This document shows positions 16,032-23,396 of a stretch of DNA of 64,000 bases, in pieces; position 1 is the first letter of the stretch, and each line of letters starts with the position of its first letter. Source of the stretch: Glycomyces sambucus (GTDB taxonomy: Bacteria; Actinomycetota; Actinomycetes; Mycobacteriales; Micromonosporaceae); assembly GCF_900102815.1 (NCBI RefSeq), contig NZ_FNGF01000002.1:186001-250000 (forward strand). Reading direction: 5' to 3'. The translations under genes were made by a program, and so were the position numbers. The notes under the pieces are model-generated. The model was not told where the DNA came from. It saw only the letters and a program-made list of their open reading frames with translations, and did no database searches.

Positions 16032-16601
16032 CTACGGCTCCGGGTCGAGGCCCGCGACGATCGCGCGGACCGTCGCGGCCACCAGGCCCCGGTCGAGCGG
16101 GGCGCCCTCGATGACGCGCTGGATCGGCCATCCCTCGATGAGCACGTCGAGCGCCATGCAGACCCGCTCGGGGAAATGGAGGTGCAGGCTCTCGCGGGAG
16201 CGGTGGAGCCAGTCGCGGGCGATCGCCATGACCTGCGGATGGTGGTTCGCGTACCCGTACAGCTCGAAGATGAGCGTCATCTCCCGCGAGGTCCCGTACT
16301 CGGGCCCGCACACGAGCTCGACCACCGCCGCCTCCGCCTCGGCGCGCGTCCGCGCCCGCGCCAGCGAGTCCCGGTAGTGCTCGGACATGGTGTCGGCGAG
16401 GCGCGCGAACGCCTGGAACAGCAGGTCGTCGAGCCCCGCGAAGTAGTACGTGAGCGATCCGAGCGGCACCCCGGCCCGGGCCGCGACGCGGCGGTGCGTG
16501 GTCCTGTGGATGCCCGACTCGGCGACGACGTCGAGCACGGCGTCGAGGATGCGCGCCTTGCGTCCGGGGTCGTTGGGGACCTCGCGCCGTGTTCCGCCCA
16601 T
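16032..16601 (-). CDS. TetR/AcrR family regulator
   Basis: A 189-residue TetR-family repressor with HTH at about residues 14-60 (RKARILDAVLDVVAESG, THRRVAARAGVPLGSLTYYFAG). The pattern H-R-R-V-A-A-R-A-G-V-P-L-G-S-L-T-Y-Y-F is typical of regulators beside MFS efflux genes. It is divergent from an MFS transporter whose promoter contains TGTACGGTTGTACA, the probable operator. The ATG at 16601 is used. The gene ends next to a bidirectional terminator. The likely role is repression of the transporter until its substrate binds. Confidence 0.88.
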   Translation of the reverse strand: MGGTRREVPNDPGRKARILDAVLDVVAESGIHRTTHRRVAARAGVPLGSLTYYFAGLDDLLFQAFARLADTMSEHYRDSLARARTRAEAEAAVVELVCGPEYGTSREMTLIFELYGYANHHPQVMAIARDWLHRSRESLHLHFPERVCMALDVLIEGWPIQRVIEGAPLDRGLVAATVRAIVAGLDPEP

Positions 16602-16657
16602 GTGACCAATCTGCCATAGCCCGCGCGGCGCCCCGATCCGAGACGCCCCCGCAAGTG

Positions 16658-16671
16658 TGTACGGTTGTACA
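16658..16671. promoter_or_regulatory. Candidate TetR operator upstream of MFS gene
   Basis: TGTACGGTTGTACA: arms TGTAC/GTACA around GGTT, located 32 bp before the MFS start and 57 bp before the TetR start. Confidence 0.6.
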
Positions 16672-16702
16672 GACTCGTGCCGCCGTCCTGAGAAGGCCCC
16701 CC

Positions 16703-17908
16703 GTGCCCGCTTCCCCCACCGCCCGCAGGAACGCCCTGTCCGCGCTCTTCTTCCTGCCCGGCATCACCATCTCCTCGTGGGTCACCCGGACCCCGGACGT
16801 GCGCGACCTCGTCGGCGCCTCCACCGCCCAGATGGGCCTCATCCTCTTCGGGCTCTCCGTCGGCTCGATGACCGGCATCCTCGCCGCCGGACCGCTCGTC
16901 TCCCGGTGGGGGACCAGGCCGGTCATGATCGCCGGGACCCTCGCCATGGCGTTCGGCGCGGCCGTCATCGGCACCGGCGCCCACCTGGGCTCCGGGCTCG
17001 TCGTCGCGATCGGCCTGGGCCTCTTCGGCTTCGGCATGGGCGGCGGCGAGGTCTCCTTCAACATCGAAGGCGCCGAGATCGAACGCGAACTCGGCCGCTC
17101 CACGATGCCGCTCATGCACGGCTTCTTCAGCCTCGGCACCGTCGTCGGCGCCACCGCCGGGATGGTGCTCACCGCCCTCGCCTTCCCCGTCTCCCTCCAC
17201 CTGTGGACCGCCGCCGCGATCGCGGTCGCCGCACTGGCCGTCGCGATCCGGCCCGTCCCCGCGGGCGTGGGGAAGCGCACCGCGGCCGACACCGCCGTGG
17301 ACGCGCCGCGCGCCGCCGTCTGGAAGGACTCGCGGCTCCTGCTCATCGGAGGCGTCATCCTCGCGCTGGCCATGGCCGAAGGCACCGCGAACGACTGGCT
17401 CCCGCTGGTCATGGTCGACGGCTACGGCATGGACGCCGCCCTCGGCTCCGGGATCTTCGCCGCCTTCGCCGCCGCGATGACCATCGGGCGGTTCCTCGGC
17501 GGCCGGCTCGTGGACCGCTTCGGCCGCGCCGCGGTCCTGTGCGCGTGCGCGCTCGTCAGCGGGGTCGGCATGGCCCTGGTCGTCTTCGCGGACAACCAGA
17601 TCGTCGCGGGCGCCGCCGCGATCCTGTGGGGCCTGGGCGCCTCACTCGGGTTCCCGGTCGCCATCTCGGCCGCCGGCGACTCCGGCCCGAACACCGCCGC
17701 CCGCGTCTCCCTCGCCGCGACCATCGGCTACGTGGCCTTCCTCGTCGGCCCGCCCGCCCTGGGCTTCCTCGGCGAGCACTACGGCCTGCGCACGGCCCTC
17801 ATCGCCGTCCTGGTCCTCGTCCTCGCCTCGGCCTTCATCACCCCGGCCGCCCGCAGGCCCGCGGCCCGCATCGAAGGCGCACCCGAGGAACCCGCCGAAG
17901 CCCGCTGA
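16703..17908 (+). CDS. MFS transporter
   Basis: A 401-residue, approximately 12-helix major facilitator. Motifs include VSRWGTRP after helix 2 and a second-half repeat LVDRFGRAAV. It belongs to the same subgroup as the MFS gene at 48565-49788: both share GTANDW/GSANDW, MVDGYG and LWGxGASLGFPV with matching spacing. The subgroup resembles fucose-permease-like MFS proteins, but several members are drug exporters, so direction and substrate are open. The start is the GTG at 16703 (MPASPTARRN) with AGAAGG 7 nt upstream; a longer frame would run through the operator. Control by the divergent TetR is inferred. Confidence 0.87.
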   Translation: MPASPTARRNALSALFFLPGITISSWVTRTPDVRDLVGASTAQMGLILFGLSVGSMTGILAAGPLVSRWGTRPVMIAGTLAMAFGAAVIGTGAHLGSGLVVAIGLGLFGFGMGGGEVSFNIEGAEIERELGRSTMPLMHGFFSLGTVVGATAGMVLTALAFPVSLHLWTAAAIAVAALAVAIRPVPAGVGKRTAADTAVDAPRAAVWKDSRLLLIGGVILALAMAEGTANDWLPLVMVDGYGMDAALGSGIFAAFAAAMTIGRFLGGRLVDRFGRAAVLCACALVSGVGMALVVFADNQIVAGAAAILWGLGASLGFPVAISAAGDSGPNTAARVSLAATIGYVAFLVGPPALGFLGEHYGLRTALIAVLVLVLASAFITPAARRPAARIEGAPEEPAEAR

Positions 17909-18020
17909 GCCCCGCCACGACCGGGCCGAACCGCCGGGGCGGCAGGTGCGCCCCAGCGCCCCGGGATCCGCTCCGGCCCGATCCCACCGGCGAACCGCTG
18001 GTGGAGGTCGCGGTCCCGGC

Positions 18021-18986
18021 TCAGGTTCGGACGGCCTTGTCGGCGTTGGCCCTCACCTCCTCCGCGTAGACCTCGTGCATCGGTGCGGGGATGTCGTGGC
18101 CGACGCCCGGCGTCACCACGAGGCGGGCGCCGGCGATGGCCCCGGCGAGGTCGCGGGCGCCCGCGGTGCGCAGGAGCTGGTCGCCGTCGCCGTGGAGGAC
18201 CACGGTGGGGACCGCGATCGCGTGGAGCTTCGGACCCGACCAGTGGGCGCCGTGCTGGCGGCCCATCGAGTTGGTATCCCTGACCGAACCGGAGACGTCC
18301 TTCTCGATGCGCGACAGCGCTTCGGCCTCGTCGAACGCATAACCCGGCGAGGCCAGGGCCCGCGAGACCGCGAGCCCCATCGCCAGGTCGCCCTCGCGGG
18401 TCTCGGGGTAGCGGAGGCGCGCCATCTTCGCGACGGTGCCGAAGCGGATGCGGCGCAGCAGCTTCCACGGGCCCGCATCGGAGGACACCGAGGCGGAGAG
18501 GGCCAGGCTGCGGACCCGGCCGGGATGGCGCAGGGCGATCCGCTGGGCGCGCAGGCCCCCGTTCGAGTGCCCGAACAGGTGCGCCGAGGACCAGCCCACC
18601 GCGTCGAGCACCGCGACGGCGTCGTCCGCCACGTCCTCGCCCGTGTAGGCCGGGGCCTCCTTGCGGAAGAGGGCCGCCACCGGATGCGCCGGCGAGGCCG
18701 GGAAGTGCGTGGACTGCCCTGAGTCGCGGTTGTCGAAGGCCACCACGTGGAAGCCGCGGTCGATCAGGGCCCTGACGAGTCCGTCCGGCCACCAGAACCT
18801 GGTCACCGCCGACCCCATCACCAGCAGGAGCGGATCGCCCCCCTCGCCGCCCAAGTCCTCGTAGGCGATGCGGACCTCGCCGTTCCGCGCGTATCCGGTG
18901 GGGGCGAGGTGCGGTTCGACCGGCTCGGCTCGAGGCTCGGTCTGCGTCCGGCGCTCGGTCGGGGGCTGGGGCTGCTCTCGGTCCAT
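18021..18986 (-). CDS. Alpha/beta hydrolase
   Basis: A 321-residue alpha/beta-hydrolase fold enzyme. Visible are the oxyanion strand LLLVMGSAVTRFWWPDGLV, the NRDSGQST loop, the nucleophile elbow GHSNGG (about residue 145), an acid on the strand VVLHGDGDQLL and a C-terminal His in GVGHDIP. This is the TAP/proline-iminopeptidase-like or aclacinomycin methylesterase-like subgroup of small-molecule hydrolases. Residues 1-30 are an extra Glu/Arg/Pro-rich leader. GGAGG lies 5 nt before the ATG. It is divergent from TetR (19071) across twin operators, so substrate-induced expression is likely. The substrate is unknown. Confidence 0.88.
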   Translation of the reverse strand: MDREQPQPPTERRTQTEPRAEPVEPHLAPTGYARNGEVRIAYEDLGGEGGDPLLLVMGSAVTRFWWPDGLVRALIDRGFHVVAFDNRDSGQSTHFPASPAHPVAALFRKEAPAYTGEDVADDAVAVLDAVGWSSAHLFGHSNGGLRAQRIALRHPGRVRSLALSASVSSDAGPWKLLRRIRFGTVAKMARLRYPETREGDLAMGLAVSRALASPGYAFDEAEALSRIEKDVSGSVRDTNSMGRQHGAHWSGPKLHAIAVPTVVLHGDGDQLLRTAGARDLAGAIAGARLVVTPGVGHDIPAPMHEVYAEEVRANADKAVRT

Positions 18987-19005
18987 GGTTCCTCCAGGTT
19001 CGGAG

Positions 19006-19055
19006 TTCGCGAACAGTGTTCCCGAAGTCTAGCCTTCGGGTACAGTGTTCGCAAA
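19006..19055. promoter_or_regulatory. Twin TetR operators between hydrolase and tetR
   Basis: Two inverted copies of the same site: TTCGCGAACAGTGTTCCCGA (from 19006) and, on the opposite strand, TTTGCGAACACTGTACCCGA (ending 19055). The first contains the palindrome GAACAGTGTTC. They lie between divergent start codons. Confidence 0.75.
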
Positions 19056-19070
19056 CGACCGAGGAGTGAC

Positions 19071-19730
19071 GTGGCCGACTACGACGAACCGATCTGGCTC
19101 CGGCCCGAGCGGGCCGCCACCGGCCGCCCCGCGGTGCGCAGCCGCCCCGAGATCACCGCCGCCGCACTGGCGGTCGCCGACCGCGGCGGACTGGAGACGG
19201 TCTCGATGCGCAACGTGGCGGCGGAGCTGGGCACCGGCGGCGCCTCGCTCTACCGGTACGTGTCCGGGCGCGACGACCTCCTCGACCTCATGGTCGACGC
19301 GACCGCCGCCGACATCGCCCTCCCGCCCCCCACCGGCGACCCGGTCGCCGACCTCGTCGCCGTCGCCGAGGGCCTGTACGCGGTCATGGCCCGCCACCCC
19401 TGGCTGCCCGAACTCGTCCTCACCCGCCCCTCACTGGGCCCCAACGGCATCGAGGTCCTGGACCATGTCCTGGCCGTCCTCGCCGACCACCCCGGCGACG
19501 GCCGGTCGAAGCTGGAGGTCTTCGCCCTCCTCAACGCCGTCACCGCGACCTTCGCCCTCAACGAGCGCGCCGCCGGGACCCGGCCCGCCCACGCCGCCGC
19601 CTACCTCGCCCACGTCGCGGCCGAAGGCGACCGCCCCCGCATCGCGGCACTCCTGGGCGACCTCACCACCTCAGACGACGACCACCGGCCGCGGGCGCTG
19701 GCGAAACTCCTCTCCGGACTCCTGGCCTGA
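19071..19730 (+). CDS. TetR/AcrR family regulator
   Basis: A 219-residue TetR repressor. HTH at about residues 22-68: RSRPEITAAALAVADRGG, VSMRNVAAELGTGGASLYRYV. The C-terminal domain resembles the TetR_C class (VAEGLYAVMARHPWLPELVL). The GTG at 19071 has GAGGAG 5 nt upstream and yields MADYDEPIWL; the upstream frame is not used because it crosses the twin operators. Divergent from the alpha/beta hydrolase, its presumed target. Confidence 0.88.
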   Translation: MADYDEPIWLRPERAATGRPAVRSRPEITAAALAVADRGGLETVSMRNVAAELGTGGASLYRYVSGRDDLLDLMVDATAADIALPPPTGDPVADLVAVAEGLYAVMARHPWLPELVLTRPSLGPNGIEVLDHVLAVLADHPGDGRSKLEVFALLNAVTATFALNERAAGTRPAHAAAYLAHVAAEGDRPRIAALLGDLTTSDDDHRPRALAKLLSGLLA

Positions 19731-19946
19731 CACCCCGCGGACCGGGACTGGTCCGGCGCGCGCGACACCCCGGGTCGGCCGGTTCTCGAATACGCCCGTT
19801 CCGGGGACCGGGTTCCGGGCATTCGGGGTGAAATAGCAGTTCAGGCACGGTCTGCGGCCCTCAGGGCGGGTGTGACGCCGTCGCTCCGCACGCGCACGTG
19901 GCGAGGTAGATAACGGGCGGAGCGCGGCGACGGGGGCCGGGCCGGA

Positions 19947-19952
19947 TACCGT
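19947..19952 (+). promoter_or_regulatory. -10 box for a leaderless transcript
   Basis: TACCGT lies 6 nt before the ATG at 19959 and no Shine-Dalgarno is seen. Confidence 0.5.
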
Positions 19953-19958
19953 TCATAC

Positions 19959-20414
19959 ATGACCTATCGATACCTCACCGACGCCCACGCCGAAGCGGTC
20001 CTCCAATCGACCTATCCCCAGGCGACGCAGCTGCCTGCGCTGTCGGAGCTGCTCGGGAGCGACCTGCGGTGGGACCAGCCGGCGCGGACGCTCGTCTTCA
20101 TGGCCGAATGCTGGATCGAGGGCACCGGCTACGGGCAGCGGCTCCACACCTGCGCGGCGCGCAACATCAACAGCGACAAGGACCTCGCGGTGGAGTTCTC
20201 CCGCGCGGCCCGCAAGGGCGACCCCGAGCTCGTGGCCGCCGCGGCCGACGAGGTCCTCACCATGGTCGCCGAGGGTGTCAGCGCCGCCGACAACGCCGCG
20301 GCCGAGGCCGCGATCGGCGCGATGCTCCACGGCGGCCTGACCGAGTCCCCGTCCCGCAAGCCCATGTTCACGGCCCTGCGCACCCAGTGGACGGCCCGCA
20401 CGCCCGCGTCCTGA
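19959..20414 (+). CDS. Hypothetical protein
   Basis: A 151-residue soluble protein that I do not recognise. It begins MTYRYLTDAHAEAVLQSTYP and has a conserved-looking central part LVFMAECWIEGTGYGQRLH with a single Cys pair region (AECW and HTCAARN), then helical Ala/Glu-rich segments. No signal peptide, membrane helix or known motif is visible. A TACCGT box just before the ATG suggests a leaderless transcript, and codon use matches neighbours, so it is probably a real gene. Neighbours (TetR upstream, clpP operon 230 bp downstream) give no clear functional hint. Confidence 0.6.
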   Translation: MTYRYLTDAHAEAVLQSTYPQATQLPALSELLGSDLRWDQPARTLVFMAECWIEGTGYGQRLHTCAARNINSDKDLAVEFSRAARKGDPELVAAAADEVLTMVAEGVSAADNAAAEAAIGAMLHGGLTESPSRKPMFTALRTQWTARTPAS

Positions 20415-20584
20415 TCCGCGCCGAGGCGCGGGCCGGCCGGACACTGGTGGTGGCCCGACCGGCCCGCTCGCACAGAACACGCACCGGAACGTCGGCCATG
20501 ACGCGGTTCGGGCGAAAAATCCCGCACCCATGCGGGCGCGCCGCCGCGGAGCTCCCTGCCGGACCTCCGCGGCGCTGCTGAGAG

Positions 20585-20607
20585 CGGATCCGCCCAGGGC
20601 GGATCCG
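20585..20607. promoter_or_regulatory. PopR-type operator upstream of clpP pair
   Basis: Perfect inverted repeat: CGGATCCGCC, CAG, GGCGGATCCG. The inner TCCGCC-N3-GGCGGA has the same layout as the TCTGCC-N3-GGCAGA box I recall for the Streptomyces regulator PopR, with one substitution per half. A PopR-like gene lies at 22603-22992. Confidence 0.65.
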
Positions 20608-20610
20608 GTT

Positions 20611-20631
20611 GCGGGGGAGGAGCACCCCCGC
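20611..20631 (+). promoter_or_regulatory. Hairpin in the clpP 5' leader with AGGAG in its loop
   Basis: Perfect 7-bp arms GCGGGGG and CCCCCGC around AGGAGCA. The purine-rich loop is 22 nt from the ATG at 20645, too far for a normal Shine-Dalgarno, while the sequence right before the ATG is poor. It may affect translation. Confidence 0.4.
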
Positions 20632-20644
20632 GCACCGTTGAGCC

Positions 20645-21274
20645 ATGAGCGAAGACAACAGGCCGCAGCAGTTCTCCGAACGCGTGCGGCGGGAGCTGTA
20701 CCAGCAGCGGGTGCTCGTCCTCGACGGCGTGCTCGACGACGACAACGGGACCCTGCTCGCGACGCAGATGCTGTCGCTGGCCATCGACGACCCCGCGAGC
20801 GACATCTCGCTGTGGATCCACTCCCCGGGCGGCTCCGTCCCGGCGATGCTCGCGATCCGCGACACCATGCGCCTCGTGCCGTGCGACGTCGCCACGCTCG
20901 CACTCGGGATCGCGTGCAGCGCGGGCCAGTTCCTGCTCTCGGCCGGGACCAGGGGCAAGCGCCGGGCGCTGCCCCACGCCAGGATCCTCATGCACCAGGG
21001 CTCGTCCGGGATCGGCGGCGCCGCCGTCGACATCGAACTCCAGGCCAACGACCTGCGCTACACCAGGGACACCGTGCTCCGGCTGACCGCCGAGGACACC
21101 GGCCAGGCCGTGGAGCGGATCTTCGACGACTCCCTGCGCGACCGCTGGTACAGCGCCGAGGAGGCGCGCGAGTACGGGTTCGTCGACGCGATCGTGACGT
21201 CGTTCGACGAGATCGCCCCCAAGGAGCGGCCGGGCATCGGCCTGCGGGTCCGGGCCGAAGGAGGAGCGCGATGA
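20645..21274 (+). CDS. clpP: ATP-dependent Clp protease proteolytic subunit, catalytically competent
   Basis: A 209-residue ClpP-type serine protease. The catalytic triad can be traced: Ser in GIACSAGQFLL (about residue 92), His in ILMHQGSSGIGG (about 117) and Asp in RIFDDSLRD. The oxyanion loop SPGGS is intact. The GIGG-A-V-D-I segment resembles the ClpP3 class of Streptomyces. ClpP forms tetradecameric barrels fed by ClpX or ClpC ATPases. A stop codon 3 nt upstream of the preceding codon fixes the ATG at 20645, despite a weak ribosome site. Its stop overlaps the next clpP by 4 bp, so the two subunits are made together. A PopR-type box lies 38 bp ahead. Confidence 0.93.
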   Translation: MSEDNRPQQFSERVRRELYQQRVLVLDGVLDDDNGTLLATQMLSLAIDDPASDISLWIHSPGGSVPAMLAIRDTMRLVPCDVATLALGIACSAGQFLLSAGTRGKRRALPHARILMHQGSSGIGGAAVDIELQANDLRYTRDTVLRLTAEDTGQAVERIFDDSLRDRWYSAEEAREYGFVDAIVTSFDEIAPKERPGIGLRVRAEGGAR

Positions 21275-21858
21275 GCAGCTACATGATCCCCAACGTCATC
21301 GTCGACCAGGGACGCGGCGAGCGCGTCATGGACGTCTACTCGCACCTGCTCAGCGAGCGGGTCATCTACCTCGGCACCGCCGTCGACGCCGGCGTCGCCA
21401 ACGCCCTGGTCGCGCAGCTCCTGCACCTGGAGGCGATCAACACCGACAAGGACATCAACCTCTACATCAACTGCGAGGGCGGCGACCCCAGCGCGATGCT
21501 CGCGGTCTACGACACGATGCGCTACATCAAGCCGCAGATCGCGACCACCTGCATCGGCCAGGCCGTGGCCGTCGGCGCGGTGCTCCTGGCGGCCGGGGCC
21601 GAGGGGAAGCGGTCGGCCCTGCCGCACGCGCGGATCGTCCTCGACCAGCCCGCGGCCCAGGGCCGCGGCACGATCCCCGACCTCATCATCCAGGCCGACG
21701 AGGTCGTGCGAGTCCGCGACGGCATCGAGCGGATCCTCTCGCGCCACACCGGCCAGACCGTCGAGGCGCTGCGCGTCGACACCGACCGGGACCGCGTCTT
21801 CACCGCCGAGGCCGCCAAGGACTACGGCCTCATCGACAACATCCTGGAGACCCAGTAG
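21271..21858 (+). CDS. ClpP family protein lacking catalytic Ser and His (ClpR-like)
   Basis: A 195-residue ClpP homologue. Fold motifs are preserved (INLYINCEGGDPSAMLAVYDTMRYIKPQI, GAVLLAAG, EAAKDYGLIDNIL) but the active site is not. The nucleophile context GQAAS reads GQAVA (Ala near 99), the His context IHQP reads LDQP (Asp near 123) and the oxyanion loop SPGGS reads CEGGD. The catalytic Asp position (VDTDRD) is kept. The subunit should therefore be inactive and act structurally, like ClpR in cyanobacteria and plastids. It overlaps the active clpP by 4 bp (ATGA), so a mixed barrel of active and inactive rings is likely. It is not degraded: the frame is intact and ClpP length is normal. Confidence 0.9.
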   Translation: MSSYMIPNVIVDQGRGERVMDVYSHLLSERVIYLGTAVDAGVANALVAQLLHLEAINTDKDINLYINCEGGDPSAMLAVYDTMRYIKPQIATTCIGQAVAVGAVLLAAGAEGKRSALPHARIVLDQPAAQGRGTIPDLIIQADEVVRVRDGIERILSRHTGQTVEALRVDTDRDRVFTAEAAKDYGLIDNILETQ

Positions 21859-21885
21859 GAAGGTTCGCGCGGGCCCGGATTCGCA

Positions 21886-21891
21886 TACACT
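21886..21891 (+). promoter_or_regulatory. -10 box for a leaderless GPP34 transcript
   Basis: TACACT lies 6 nt before the ATG at 21898, with no Shine-Dalgarno, giving the gene its own promoter downstream of clpP. Confidence 0.55.
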
Positions 21892-21897
21892 CTGCCG

Positions 21898-22569
21898 ATG
21901 CTCATCGTTGAAGACCTCCTCCTGCTCCTGCTCGACGACGAGAAGGGGTACATCGCCGGCGAAGGCACGCTGTACTACCCGCTGGGCGGCGCGGTCCTCA
22001 TGGACCTCGCGCTCGCCGGGGACGTGCGCTTCGAGGAGCAGCAGAGCGCGTGGAGCACCGCGAAGGTCCACGCCGTGGAGGGCGCCGCGCCGCAGGACCC
22101 GCTGCTCGCGGACGCGTACGCGGCGATCGCGCCGAAGCCGCGCGCCGTGCAGGACCTGCTCGTCCGGATCGGCACGAAGCTCCGCGAGACCGTCGCCGAC
22201 CGGCTCGTGGACAAGGGCCTGGTGCGGCGGGACACGAAGAAGGTGCTCGGCCTGTTCCGCTCCACCACCTGGCCCGCCGCCGACGCCCGGCACGAGGGCG
22301 AGCTGCGCGAGCGGCTCAAGGCCGTGCTCGTGGGCGGCGAGGAGCCCGACCCGCGCACCGGCGCGATCATCGCGCTCCTGGCCGCCAGCGGCAGCATGCA
22401 CCAGGTCCTGAAGTACGACGAGCTCAAGTGGACCGCCCTGGAGCAGCGGGCCGGCGAGATCGTCGCGGGCCAGTGGGCGGCCGAGGCGGTGCGGAACGCG
22501 ATCGCCGCGACGAACGCCGCCATCGCGGCGGTCGCGACCACGGTCGTCATCACCACCGTGACCAGCTAG
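21898..22569 (+). CDS. GPP34 (GOLPH3-like) family phosphoprotein
   Basis: A 223-residue protein of the GPP34/GOLPH3/Vps74 family: MLIVEDLLLLLLDDEKG at the start, GGAVLMDLALAGDV, then RLVDKGLVRRDTKKVLGLF and LLAASGSMHQVL. In eukaryotes the family binds phosphoinositides and retains glycosyltransferases in the Golgi; actinobacterial members occur in many copies, often near signalling or development genes, with unknown role. The last 35 residues are a hydrophobic Ala/Ile/Val/Thr tail (AIAATNAAIAAVATTVVITTV) that could insert in a membrane. The gene has its own leaderless promoter 40 bp after the clpP pair and converges on a PopR-like gene across a perfect terminator. Confidence 0.88.
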   Translation: MLIVEDLLLLLLDDEKGYIAGEGTLYYPLGGAVLMDLALAGDVRFEEQQSAWSTAKVHAVEGAAPQDPLLADAYAAIAPKPRAVQDLLVRIGTKLRETVADRLVDKGLVRRDTKKVLGLFRSTTWPAADARHEGELRERLKAVLVGGEEPDPRTGAIIALLAASGSMHQVLKYDELKWTALEQRAGEIVAGQWAAEAVRNAIAATNAAIAAVATTVVITTVTS

Positions 22570-22571
22570 GA

Positions 22572-22599
22572 GGAGGCCCGGGACCGGTCCCGGGCCTCC
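22572..22599. terminator. Bidirectional terminator between GPP34 and PopR-like genes
   Basis: Perfect palindrome: 14-bp arms GGAGGCCCGGGACC and complement with no spacer. It lies between convergent genes. Confidence 0.85.
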
Positions 22600-22602
22600 C
22601 GG

Positions 22603-22992
22603 TCAGGCCGCCAGCGCGTACGCCGCCCGGCACACCGGGCCGGACGGGGGCGCCGCGCGGTCGGCGACCGCGCGCTCGATCTCGATCACACTGCGGTCCA
22701 GGAGGATGCGTTCGGCGACCTGGAGGGCCAGGTCGCCGAGGGTCGTGTCGAGGGCGCCGGCGACGGCGGCGATCATCTCGCTCGACGGCTCCTTGATCCC
22801 GCGCTCCATCTCGGAGAGGTACTGCGGGGAGATCCCCGCGCGGTCGGCGGTCTCGCTCAGGGTCTCGCCGCGCTCGCGCCGGGCGGACCGGAGCCGTTCG
22901 CCGAGGGCGTCGCGCCACAGGGGCTCGCGCGGGGCGCGGCTCGGTCGGGTCGCCTCGGGCGCGTCGACCGGGTTCGGGGAAGTCTCAGCCAT
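22603..22992 (-). CDS. PopR-like XRE family regulator
   Basis: A 129-residue regulator with a classical Cro/C1 HTH (about residues 30-85): LWRDALGERLRSARRERGETLSETADRAGISPQYLSEMERG followed by EPSSEMIAAVAGALDTTLGDL. This closely resembles ClgR and PopR, the activators of clp genes in actinobacteria; the LWRDxLGERLR opening is more PopR-like. In Streptomyces PopR activates the clpP3-clpP4 operon and is itself degraded by Clp. Here it lies beside a tandem clpP pair whose promoter has a PopR-type box. An upstream in-frame start exists, but the ATG at 22992 has a TACCGT box 5 nt ahead and gives a normal length. The C-terminal ...ALAA tail resembles Clp degradation signals. Confidence 0.82.
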   Translation of the reverse strand: MAETSPNPVDAPEATRPSRAPREPLWRDALGERLRSARRERGETLSETADRAGISPQYLSEMERGIKEPSSEMIAAVAGALDTTLGDLALQVAERILLDRSVIEIERAVADRAAPPSGPVCRAAYALAA

Positions 22993-23103
22993 GCCCCACG
23001 GTAAGCCGCGGCCCCGCGAGGTTTCCACCCGTTACGCCCACGGCGGAATCGGCGGGCGTTTCCGCGCGTCGCGGGCCCGGCGCGAAAAAGTGGGACCCGA
23101 CTG

Positions 23104-23131
23104 TTGACTCGATACCCCTAGGGGGTATAAA
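23104..23131 (+). promoter_or_regulatory. Promoter of the copper operon
   Basis: TTGACT (23104-23109) and TATAAA (23126-23131) are separated by 16 bp. The first CsoR-type operator fills the spacer, so bound repressor would block polymerase. Confidence 0.7.
23112..23128. promoter_or_regulatory. CsoR-type copper operator 1
   Basis: ATACCCCTAGGGGGTAT, matching the ATACCCC/GGGGTAT symmetry of actinobacterial CsoR operators, inside the -35/-10 spacer of the copper operon. Confidence 0.8.
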
Positions 23132-23145
23132 TTCAGATCAAGGAG

Positions 23146-23162
23146 ATACCCTCCAGGGGTAT
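23146..23162. promoter_or_regulatory. CsoR-type copper operator 2
   Basis: ATACCCTCCAGGGGTAT, a second copy 34 bp downstream centre to centre, in the 5' leader before copZ. Confidence 0.8.
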
Positions 23163-23183
23163 GATCGAGCGAGAGGAACCGCC

Positions 23184-23396
23184 ATGAGCGTCATCGAGTA
23201 CCAGGTCACCGGCATGACGTGCGGCCACTGCGAGATGTCCGTGCGCGAAGAGGTCGGCAAGATCGGCCCCGTCACGCAGATCGACGTCAGCGCCGCCACC
23301 GGCCGGCTCGTCGTCACCGCCGCCGGGCAGATCGACGACGCCGCGGTCATCGCCGCCGTCGACGAGGCCGGCTACGAGGCGGTGCGCGCCGCATGA
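23184..23396 (+). CDS. copZ: CopZ-like copper chaperone (HMA domain)
   Basis: A 70-residue single heavy-metal-associated domain. It has GMTCGHC at residues 10-16, with the Cys pair that binds Cu(I), and the usual ferredoxin-like pattern ending GYEAV. It collects cytosolic copper and passes it to the P-type ATPase encoded two genes downstream. The ribosome site AGAGGAA precedes the ATG. Its stop overlaps the next start by 4 bp. Two CsoR-type operators upstream imply induction by copper. The csoR gene itself is not in this window. Confidence 0.93.
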   Translation: MSVIEYQVTGMTCGHCEMSVREEVGKIGPVTQIDVSAATGRLVVTAAGQIDDAAVIAAVDEAGYEAVRAA

